Shown here in pieces: positions 17,421 to 24,173 of a stretch of DNA of 64,000 bases. Source of the DNA: an uncultured Prevotella sp. (GTDB lineage Bacteria; Bacteroidota; Bacteroidia; Bacteroidales; Bacteroidaceae); contig CAKPYB010000012.1 in the NCBI GenBank assembly GCA_934202525.1, positions 1 through 64,000 of the forward strand. Direction: 5' to 3'. The position numbers were made by a program, and so were the translations under genes. The number at the start of each line of letters is the position of its first letter. Within the stretch, counting starts at the first letter, position 1. The notes beneath the pieces are model-generated. The model was not told the DNA's origin. It made no database searches and was given only the letters and a program-made list of their open reading frames with translations.

Positions 17421-18389
17421 ATGGAAGAAACTGAAGAAAAGAAGAAGAAAACGACATCGGGATTTACCGAGGATATCAGCAAGGAGATGAGCAATTCAAA
17501 CCCCTTGCCTGTGGAGGATGCATTCAGTAATCTCCACCAATGCTACGTGTCTATTTCGGGCCATACACGCATTTTTACAGCCACCAAATACGGCAAGCGT
17601 TTCATGTTGAAATGTCTCAAGAACGATTTTCTCTACACCCCTATTTACCGCCAGGCACTCGCCAAGGAGTTTGAAATAGGCCAGCAGCTGGAACATCCCA
17701 ATATCTGCCGTACCATCGACCTGGAAAAGGTTGACAACCTGGGCACGGTAGTGGTGATGGAATATATTGACGGCGATAATCTGGAGCAGCTCATCAAGAA
17801 GAATGCCCTCTCGGCAGAACTCGCCCGCAAGATAGCAGGACAGCTGATGGATGCGCTGGAATACATGCACAACAAACAGATGATTCATCGCGACCTGAAA
17901 CCTTCCAACATCATGATTACCCATAACGGGCAGAACGTGAAGCTCATCGATTTCGGTCTCTCGGATAGCGATTCTTTCTGCGTATTGAAATCGCCAGCCG
18001 GTACTTCGGGCTATATTGCTCCCGAACAGATGTTGCCGGGTGCCAAGGCAGAACCGCGTGCCGATATTTATTCTCTGGGCATGGTTCTGGGTGAAATGGC
18101 CAAGGCTACGGGCGATAAGGCGCTCTGCAAGATGGCAGAAATCTGTAGTTGCCGCGACCCGCAGAGCCGTCCGCAGAACATCGCCCAACTGCGCCAACGC
18201 CTGTCCTGTACGCCCCGTTACCGCCACACCATGCTCTTGCTCTGTGCCCTCATCATCGTCCTGCTGGCAGCCCTTGCCGGTAGTTATTATCATCTGGAGA
18301 AGAATGCCCAAGAGCCTGCATCTTCGGCAAGCGACAGTATTCAACCCAACGACAATAAGGTAATTGACTATCAGCTTTGGGATAAATAA
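17421..18389 (+). CDS. Membrane-anchored Hanks-type Ser/Thr protein kinase
   Basis: 322 residues from ATG 17421, with the purine-rich AAAGAGGA 10 bp upstream; GTG 17415 is an alternative. The kinase domain (about 40-255) has the ATP-binding Lys (about K64 in RFMLKCLK), catalytic loop HRDLKPSN (156-163), DFG (177-179) and an APE-like IAPEQM, so it should be active. The Gly-rich loop is degenerate (ISGHTRIFTA rather than GxGxxG). A single transmembrane helix (about 268-292) leads to a short extracytoplasmic tail without PASTA domains. Last gene of the surface locus; it may phosphorylate the upstream 189-residue protein or control export/expression of the adhesins (inference). Confidence 0.88.
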   Translation: MEETEEKKKKTTSGFTEDISKEMSNSNPLPVEDAFSNLHQCYVSISGHTRIFTATKYGKRFMLKCLKNDFLYTPIYRQALAKEFEIGQQLEHPNICRTIDLEKVDNLGTVVVMEYIDGDNLEQLIKKNALSAELARKIAGQLMDALEYMHNKQMIHRDLKPSNIMITHNGQNVKLIDFGLSDSDSFCVLKSPAGTSGYIAPEQMLPGAKAEPRADIYSLGMVLGEMAKATGDKALCKMAEICSCRDPQSRPQNIAQLRQRLSCTPRYRHTMLLLCALIIVLLAALAGSYYHLEKNAQEPASSASDSIQPNDNKVIDYQLWDK

Positions 18390-18446
18390 AGCAGAAACTT
18401 TAAGCATATTTATCTCTTTTTCTTTCCATATTCGGCAGAAATACGC

Positions 18447-18454
18447 TACTTTTG
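18447..18454 (+). promoter_or_regulatory. TACTTTTG promoter box with very short leader
   Basis: The box ends eight bases before ATG 18463, giving an expected leader of only a few bases for the helicase mRNA. Confidence 0.65.
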
Positions 18455-18462
18455 CACCCTAT

Positions 18463-20529
18463 ATGGAACAGATTTCACCAATTCAGGCATTATTGCAGCA
18501 ACGCACGCTCCTCCAGCTGGAGTATTATACCGAGAAAGAAGCCTTCCGCAAGCTTACCGAACAGATGGGAATGCAACGGAAGGTGAAACGAGGTGATGCC
18601 TGGTTCCCGCTACAGGTGGGAAAGAGCTTTTATAATTCGCTGAACCAGACAGCCATAGAGGTTTTTCGAACCTCTGACCAGGATATCGAGCACAATTTTG
18701 AGTTCGGTCGCCCCGTCATGTTCTTTATGGTCAAGAAGATGGGCAAGAATGAGAACCAGGGCAACACAGCCCTTCAGCAGTCAGAAAACCCTTCAAACGC
18801 TAATCATAAAGTTCAAAGTTCAAATCTCAAAGTTCAAAGTATCAAATATTTCTCCTTTACCGGAACCGTGAGTTATGTGGATGGCGACAGAATGGTGATT
18901 ACCGTTCCCGATTCTGCCCCTCTGCTCGAACTTCAGCAGTCAACCGAGCCTATCGGCGTACAGCTTTCTTTTGATGAAACCAGCTACAAACTGATGTTTG
19001 AGGCTCTGGACCGCGTGATGAAGGCGAAGAACAACCGTCTGGCTTATCTCCGCGATTTATTCTATTCCCATCAGAAGGCAGGAAGATTTTCCTTTGAACC
19101 GATGAAGTTCCCTTGGCTCAATCCTACCCAGGAAAGGGCTGTGAACGAGGTGCTTTGGGCGAAGGATGTGGCTATCGTTCACGGACCTCCAGGAACCGGA
19201 AAGACCACAACCCTGGTGGAAGCCATCAACGAAACCCTGATGCGCGAAAGCCAGGTACTGGTCTGTGCACAGAGCAACATGGCTGTAGACTGGATTTCAG
19301 AAAAACTGGTGGATAGAGGCATCAACGTGCTCCGTATCGGAAACCCAACCCGCGTAAACGATAAGATGCTGGGCTTTACCTACGAGCGCCGCTTTGAGAG
19401 CCATGCTGATTACCCTCAGCTCTGGGCAATCCGCAAGGCTATCAGAGAATTGAGAAAGAACAGAAAGAAGGGTAGCGAAAACTATCATCAGAAGATGGAC
19501 AGGCTGAAGAGCCGTGCCGCCGAGATAGAACTCCGCATCAACGCAGAACTCTTTGGCGAGGCGCGTGTCATCGCCTGTACCCTGGTAGGCTCAGCCCATC
19601 ATCTGCTGGAAGGCATGAAGTTCGGTACCCTCTTTATCGACGAGGCTGCGCAGGCTTTGGAAGCTGCCTGCTGGATTCCGATGAAGAGAGCCAGCCGGGT
19701 GATTCTGGCAGGTGACCATTGTCAGCTGCCGCCTACCGTAAAGAGTATTGCGGCATTAAGAGCCGGACTGGGCAAGACCCTGATGGAGCGCATCGCCGAA
19801 AACAAGCCGGAGGTAGTAACCCTGCTGAAGATTCAGTACCGCATGAACGATGAAATCATGCGATTCTCCAGCGATTGGTTCTACGGGGGCAAGGTGGAGA
19901 GTGCGCCTCAGATTAAATACCGGAGCGTATTGGATTACGACCATCCGATAACGTGGATTGATACTTCGAACGAGGAGAATCAGATAACCATAGAGGGGAA
20001 AGATTCTCCTGAGGATTCTGCATCCACCTCATCTTCTGCATCTGCATCCAATCAGAATTCTGATTTGAATTTCAAGGAGCAGTTTGTAGGCGAGAGTTTC
20101 GGGCGTATCAACAAGGCAGAAGCCGAGCTTACCCTGCTTACCCTGGCGGAATACTTCACCAAGATAAGCAAACGGCGCGTTTTGGAGGAAAGAATCGATG
20201 TAGGCATCATTTCGCCTTACCGTGCCCAGGTACAATATCTCAAGAAGCTCATCAAGAAATATGAGTTCTTCAAGCCTTACCGCCGTCTGATCAGCGTAAA
20301 CACGGTAGATGGTTTCCAGGGGCAGGAAAGAGACGTGATCCTCATCTCGCTGGTACGCTCCAACGATGAAGGACAGATCGGTTTCTTGAAAGACCTCCGC
20401 CGCATGAATGTGGCGATGACGAGAGCCCGCATGAAACTCATCATCCTGGGCAACAAGGAGACGATGACGAAACATCCTTTCTACAAGAAACTGTGGGAGT
20501 ATGTGAAGGCAATCAATAATTATGAATAA
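18463..20529 (+). CDS. SF1 (UPF1/SMUBP-2-like) DNA/RNA helicase
   Basis: 688 residues from ATG 18463; the ORF is open further upstream, but the promoter box at 18447 rules those starts out. All SF1B motifs are visible: Walker A HGPPGTGKTTTL (about 241-252), Walker B LFIDEAAQAL, motif III GDHCQLPPTV, QYRMNDEI, TVDGFQGQERDVI and the arginine-containing VAMTRAR. Family members unwind nucleic acid 5' to 3' and are ubiquitous in Bacteroidetes, without a clear role. Two low-complexity insertions are notable: one at about 115-127 encoded by a dispersed heptad repeat, and a Ser-rich one (about 522-535). Confidence 0.9.
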   Translation: MEQISPIQALLQQRTLLQLEYYTEKEAFRKLTEQMGMQRKVKRGDAWFPLQVGKSFYNSLNQTAIEVFRTSDQDIEHNFEFGRPVMFFMVKKMGKNENQGNTALQQSENPSNANHKVQSSNLKVQSIKYFSFTGTVSYVDGDRMVITVPDSAPLLELQQSTEPIGVQLSFDETSYKLMFEALDRVMKAKNNRLAYLRDLFYSHQKAGRFSFEPMKFPWLNPTQERAVNEVLWAKDVAIVHGPPGTGKTTTLVEAINETLMRESQVLVCAQSNMAVDWISEKLVDRGINVLRIGNPTRVNDKMLGFTYERRFESHADYPQLWAIRKAIRELRKNRKKGSENYHQKMDRLKSRAAEIELRINAELFGEARVIACTLVGSAHHLLEGMKFGTLFIDEAAQALEAACWIPMKRASRVILAGDHCQLPPTVKSIAALRAGLGKTLMERIAENKPEVVTLLKIQYRMNDEIMRFSSDWFYGGKVESAPQIKYRSVLDYDHPITWIDTSNEENQITIEGKDSPEDSASTSSSASASNQNSDLNFKEQFVGESFGRINKAEAELTLLTLAEYFTKISKRRVLEERIDVGIISPYRAQVQYLKKLIKKYEFFKPYRRLISVNTVDGFQGQERDVILISLVRSNDEGQIGFLKDLRRMNVAMTRARMKLIILGNKETMTKHPFYKKLWEYVKAINNYE
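18802..18846 (+). repeat. Heptad leader element inserted in frame in the helicase gene
   Basis: TAATCATAAAG followed by four to five 7-nt units (AAAGTTC, AAAGTTC, AAATCTC, AAAGTTC, AAAGTAT). The same element stands before start codons at 21.4, 24.1, 35.2 and 53.9 kb. Here it is translated as HKVQSSNLKVQSIK. Confidence 0.8.
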
Positions 20530-20557
20530 GATGGGAAAGCGGTTGTCATGAACGTAA

Positions 20558-20691
20558 TACGAGGAAAGTTCGTGTAAAGAAATGCAAGTATACGAGGAAA
20601 GTTCGTGTAAAAAAGTGTATGCATACAATGAAAGTTCGTGTAAAAAAGTGTATGCGCACGATGAAAGTTCGTGTAAAAAAGTGTATCTTTG
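20558..20691 (+). repeat. 33-bp tandem array (4 units) ending in a TATCTTTG promoter box
   Basis: The core GAAAGTTCGTGTAAA starts at 20564, 20597, 20630 and 20663: exact 33-bp steps, with the ~11 bp between cores more variable. The last unit runs directly into TATCTTTG (20684-20691), followed by CAACCGA, as at 32226. This fills most of the gap after the helicase gene (20530-20753); the rest, 20700-20753, shows nothing else. Confidence 0.92.
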
Positions 20692-20753
20692 CAACCGACA
20701 GAGCTGTTTAAACATCATAGCATCAAGTTATTAACATCATTAACAACTTCAAA

Positions 20754-20930
20754 ATGTATGTAAGGATGAAATACAAGAACTTCACAATTCTCCATGTCGC
20801 CATACAAGGAGCAAGAGTGGATGAAGAATGTCCCATTGTACGGGGTAGAGGAGAGTTTCTAGGAACTCTTCTCACAATACTCCCTGAACTTTGCCTTAGT
20901 CATGGCAATACCAATGAGTCTATTAGATAA
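20754..20930 (+). CDS. Small 58-residue ORF downstream of the array promoter
   Basis: An open frame ATG 20754 to TAA 20928-20930, starting MYVRMKYKNFTILHVAIQGA and ending NTNESIR. It lies 63 bp after the TATCTTTG box and 28 bp before the next gene, so it would be the first ORF of that mRNA. No signal peptide or membrane helix; contains a PIVRGRGEFLGTLL segment with a conserved-looking character. I do not recognise it. It could be a real small protein, a degraded gene or a leader ORF. Confidence 0.45.
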   Translation: MYVRMKYKNFTILHVAIQGARVDEECPIVRGRGEFLGTLLTILPELCLSHGNTNESIR

Positions 20931-20958
20931 CGCAACAATAACAACAAAATAAAAAAAT

Positions 20959-21360
20959 ATGCTACAACGAGATTACATACAGCGACTGATTCGCGAGTTT
21001 ATGGCGGCACTCGAAAGAATGCTCGAAAAGAAAGAGGTGGAGGTGAGACGTGAGAAGATCAGGGAGCTCTACAATCAATACGTAGGTCCTTACGCCTTCT
21101 ACAGCATCGCCACCATCGAGGATGTGATGAAGGCGATGGCAGGAATAGAGGACGAGGAGAAGCGACTCTCCAAGATGGACATGCTTGCCGAACTCTATTA
21201 TCACGAGGCGGATATGGTGGGGCAGCCCACAAGAGATGAACTGCTGAACAAGGCTTTCATGCTCTTCGATTATGTGGAAACCCACGGAGATACCTTCTCC
21301 ATCGAACGCCGCAACAAAATGGCAGAAATCAAACAGAAAGTGGGAGATGCGCTCAAATAA
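20959..21360 (+). CDS. Conserved hypothetical protein, helical
   Basis: 133 residues, mostly amphipathic helix with high Glu/Lys/Arg content (MLQRDYIQRLIREFMAALERMLEKKEVEVRREKIRELY, written here only in parts: QRLIREFM, ERMLEKKE). The pattern resembles short cytoplasmic TPR-like or coiled-coil proteins widespread in Bacteroidales. Follows the 58-residue ORF by 28 bp and precedes the MATE exporter. No catalytic motif. Function unknown. Confidence 0.7.
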   Translation: MLQRDYIQRLIREFMAALERMLEKKEVEVRREKIRELYNQYVGPYAFYSIATIEDVMKAMAGIEDEEKRLSKMDMLAELYYHEADMVGQPTRDELLNKAFMLFDYVETHGDTFSIERRNKMAEIKQKVGDALK

Positions 21361-21402
21361 AGAGTGCATCCTCCTCCTTTTTTATATTTCCAGGATAACA
21401 AA

Positions 21403-21447
21403 AACTAATCATAAAGTTCAATGTTCAAAGCTCAAAGTTCAAAGTCA
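21403..21447 (+). repeat. Heptad leader element before the MATE start
   Basis: CTAATCATAAAG then 7-nt units AAAGTTC, AATGTTC, AAAGCTC, AAAGTTC, AAAGTCA, ending 10 bp before ATG 21457. It contains an in-frame ATG (21421) that would add residues encoded by the repeat itself. Confidence 0.8.
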
Positions 21448-21456
21448 ACAAACGAC

Positions 21457-22785
21457 ATGACAGTAGGCTCGCCTTTGCGAGCCATCATCAAATTTGCAAT
21501 TCCACTTATCTTGGGTTACATCCTTCAGCAGATGTATCTCATTATCGATGCCGCCATCGTGGGAAGATGGATTGGCGTGGGAGCTCTTGCGGCTGTTGGC
21601 GCATCCAGCTCCATCATGTTCCTCATCATGGGTTTCTGCAACGGCTCCTGTGCCGGTTTCGCCATCCCTGTCGCCCAGGCTTTCGGTGCCAGGGATTACG
21701 CCAAGATGCGGGCTTACGTAAGCAACAGCATCCGCATCGCCGTGGTGTTTGCCGTAGTCATCACCTTTCTTTCCTGCATCTTCTGCGGAAAGATTCTGCA
21801 CTTGGTGAATACGCCGAAGGAGGTGTTCGATGACGCCTACATCTTCCTGATGCTGCAGTTTGCGGCGATTCCTTTTACCATCGCCTACAACCTGCTCTCC
21901 GGTCAGATCCGTGCCTTGGGCAACTCGAAACAGCCTTTCTATTTTCTCATTACCGCCTCCGTCATCAACATCATTCTCGATGGCATTCTGATTCTCGGTA
22001 TGGGGTTAGGTGTAGAGGGAGCAGGTATTGCCACTTGGCTTTCGCAGGGAATCTCCGTGCTGCTCTGTATCTGGTTTATCAAAAAGAAGATGCAGATTCT
22101 GATTCCGAAGGGTGAGGAAAGGAAATTTGATAATAAAAAGGTAAGCATTCTGCTGAACAACGGCGTTCCGATGGGTCTGCAGTTCTCGATTACCGCCATT
22201 GGTCTCATCATGCTCCAGAGTGCGAACAACGCTCTGGGAACAGTTTATGTGGCTGCATTTACTGCCTCTATGCGCATCAAATATCTCTTTACCTGCGTTT
22301 TTGAGAACATCGGCGTGGCGATGGCTACCTATTGCGGTCAGAACCTGGGAGCCCGGAAGCTGGATAGAATCGGTCAGGGCGTAAGGGCTGCCATCAGGAT
22401 GATGGTGGTTTATTTCGTCTTCACCTTCCTGCTCATCTATCCGTTTGCCGATGAGATGATGATGCTCTTCGTGGATAAGGGCGAGGCGGAAGTGGTAACT
22501 TATGCTGCCCAGTTTATGCGCATCGCCAACTATTTCTATCCATGTCTGGGCTTGCTTACCATCCTGCGCTACAGCATCCAGGGCTTGGGTTACAGCAACC
22601 TCTCGATACTGAGTGGCGTAATGGAAATGATAGCGAGATGCGGCGTGAGTCTCTGGCTGGTACCAGCCCTGGCGTGGACGGGTGTCTGCTTCGGCGACCC
22701 TGTAGCGTGGGGCATGGCAGATCTCTTCCTCATTCCCGCCTTCCTGTGGCTTTATAAGCATCTGAAGAAGGAGCAAGTCCGATAG
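21457..22785 (+). CDS. MATE-family multidrug exporter
   Basis: 442 residues from ATG 21457, where homology-like sequence begins (MTVGSPLRAIIKFAIPLILG); an ATG 12 codons earlier lies within a dispersed repeat and is unlikely. Twelve hydrophobic segments in two homologous halves, with the typical early Asp in LIIDAAIVGRWIG and the LGALGN-like segment SGQIRALGNSKQP. Exports cationic compounds with H+ or Na+ antiport. Substrate unknown. It shares the plus-strand unit with the 133-residue protein and is followed by the ECF sigma gene after about 100 bp. Confidence 0.93.
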   Translation: MTVGSPLRAIIKFAIPLILGYILQQMYLIIDAAIVGRWIGVGALAAVGASSSIMFLIMGFCNGSCAGFAIPVAQAFGARDYAKMRAYVSNSIRIAVVFAVVITFLSCIFCGKILHLVNTPKEVFDDAYIFLMLQFAAIPFTIAYNLLSGQIRALGNSKQPFYFLITASVINIILDGILILGMGLGVEGAGIATWLSQGISVLLCIWFIKKKMQILIPKGEERKFDNKKVSILLNNGVPMGLQFSITAIGLIMLQSANNALGTVYVAAFTASMRIKYLFTCVFENIGVAMATYCGQNLGARKLDRIGQGVRAAIRMMVVYFVFTFLLIYPFADEMMMLFVDKGEAEVVTYAAQFMRIANYFYPCLGLLTILRYSIQGLGYSNLSILSGVMEMIARCGVSLWLVPALAWTGVCFGDPVAWGMADLFLIPAFLWLYKHLKKEQVR

Positions 22786-22824
22786 GGTAATTTTGACGTT
22801 TTAAAAATTTGCATTAAAAAATAT

Positions 22825-22838
22825 TCTGCTAAGGGTTA
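22825..22838 (+). repeat. 14-bp inverted repeat, left copy (flanks the sigma gene)
   Basis: TCTGCTAAGGGTTA. Its exact reverse complement is found at 23431-23444, over the stop codon of the sigma factor gene. Confidence 0.8.
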
Positions 22839-22888
22839 GGAAAATGAAAATTCGATTGTAATATAGGCAAAAGAAAAGAAATAAAGTA

Positions 22889-23440
22889 ATGCAAATAAAC
22901 AAAGAAACGATAGAACAGCTCTTCCGGCAGCATTATCTGAGGATGTACCAATTGGCCAGGGTACTTCTGAAGGATGATGCAGCCAGCAAGGATGTGGTGA
23001 GCGAAGTCTTTGCCGATGTGCTCGACGGAAAGACCCAACTGGGTCTTGATAACGAGACAATAGCCAGCAATTCGCCCCTGCCTTCCGCCAACGCCGGGAG
23101 CTATCTTCTGGTGTGTGTGCGCCATAAATGCCTCAACTTGTTGAGCCGACAGAAGATGAAAGACCGGGTTCATCATCTCTTGAAAGCTGATGCTTCGCCT
23201 TCGATAGCTCCCCTGGAAGCTACGATTGCCGAAATAGACAGGGAGGCTGAAAAGTACGAGGCAATTCTGGCTTATATGAATGCTGAACTCACGCCACAAA
23301 CCCGCAAGGTACTCGAGCTCCGTTTTCGGCAGAAACTGAAATATCGGGAGATTGCTACGGAATTGGGCATCAGCGAAGTGGCAGTTTATAAGCATCTGGC
23401 GCAAGGCATCAGAAAATTAAAGCAAAAGTTTAACCCTTAG
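22889..23440 (+). CDS. ECF-type RNA polymerase sigma-70 factor
   Basis: 183 residues. Region 2 (about 8-50: LFRQHYLRMYQLARVLLKDD..DVVSEVFADVL) and region 4 with a helix-turn-helix (about 128-180: VLELRFRQKLKYREIATELG, ISEVAVYKHLAQGIRKLK) are present. The linker is longer than usual (about 50-125) and includes a Cys-containing HKCLNLLSRQ. Forms an operon with the DUF4974 anti-sigma (10 bp gap) and the barrel protein at 24174; in Bacteroidetes this arrangement controls nutrient or signal receptors. Confidence 0.92.
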   Translation: MQINKETIEQLFRQHYLRMYQLARVLLKDDAASKDVVSEVFADVLDGKTQLGLDNETIASNSPLPSANAGSYLLVCVRHKCLNLLSRQKMKDRVHHLLKADASPSIAPLEATIAEIDREAEKYEAILAYMNAELTPQTRKVLELRFRQKLKYREIATELGISEVAVYKHLAQGIRKLKQKFNP

Positions 23441-23444
23441 CAGA
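23431..23444 (+). repeat. 14-bp inverted repeat, right copy
   Basis: TAACCCTTAGCAGA, the reverse complement of 22825-22838; it includes the sigma gene stop codon and part of the anti-sigma leader. Confidence 0.8.
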
Positions 23445-23450
23445 TTTATT

Positions 23451-24098
23451 ATGGACAAGTTTGAAAAAATACTGGATATCATCGACCATCAGGAGAAGTA
23501 TTCTGATGAGGAGATTCGTGAAATATTGCAGGATGAGGAATGCCGAAAACTCTATCAGACGATGGTGGAAGTGGATTCTGCACTTGAAAGTTCCTCTCCT
23601 ATTATTAATGTAGATGAGGAATGGGAGAAATTCAGTCAGAAACATCAACTTCAGGAAGTATCCCATCCTATAACTTCCTGGCGCAAACTGGCAGCATCCA
23701 TCGCCGGTTTCGTCTTGATTTCGGGTATTGCCTTTGCCGCAATCCATACTTACATCAAGCGCAGCCAGGAACCAACCCTGGTAACCGCAGATACTCATCC
23801 GGAAGTCATAAAATCAGATTCCGCAAAGCAGGTAGCAGCAAAGGATTCCCTGACTCATCCGAAACCAGAAAAGCCAGCCATTCACAAGACTTTCGAGAAT
23901 GTGGCTTTCGAGCAGATGATTTCAGAGATTGCTTCTTATTATGATTTACAAGTAAAGTTTGAGAATAACGAGGACAAGACCCTCCGCCTCTATTACGAAT
24001 GGAACAGTCATTCGAGCATCGAGAACATCGTAAAAGAACTGAACCAATTCGAGAATGTAAACATCGAATTGCAACAAAACGAGCTGATTGTGAAATAA
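23451..24098 (+). CDS. Anti-sigma factor, FecR-like with DUF4974 domain
   Basis: 215 residues. A cytoplasmic N-terminal part (1-75) rich in acidic residues, able to hold the sigma factor; one transmembrane helix (about 82-104, LAASIAGFVLISGIAFAAI); and a periplasmic DUF4974 domain (about 145-215: FENVAFEQMISEIASYYDLQVKF). It lacks most of the central FecR domain, so it is a short form. Expected to bind ECF sigma and to receive a signal from the N-terminal domain of the receptor encoded downstream. Confidence 0.88.
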   Translation: MDKFEKILDIIDHQEKYSDEEIREILQDEECRKLYQTMVEVDSALESSSPIINVDEEWEKFSQKHQLQEVSHPITSWRKLAASIAGFVLISGIAFAAIHTYIKRSQEPTLVTADTHPEVIKSDSAKQVAAKDSLTHPKPEKPAIHKTFENVAFEQMISEIASYYDLQVKFENNEDKTLRLYYEWNSHSSIENIVKELNQFENVNIELQQNELIVK

Positions 24099-24140
24099 CA
24101 AGCTTATCAAAAGTAAGCATAATATTATCGACTCTCAAAG

Positions 24141-24170
24141 TAATCATAAAGCTCAAAGTTAAAAAGTATC
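24141..24170 (+). repeat. Heptad leader element (short copy) before the receptor gene
   Basis: TAATCATAAAG then GCTCAAAGTTAAAAAGTATC, ending four bases before ATG 24174. A degenerate copy of the element at 21403 and 53849. Confidence 0.7.
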
Positions 24171-24173
24171 ATT

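Noticed and set aside
20558..20691. CRISPR array
   Set aside because: Repeats and variable parts together measure only 33 bp, with about 11-17 bp of variable sequence, 2-4 units, and no cas genes in the window. Spacer-like use is unlikely.
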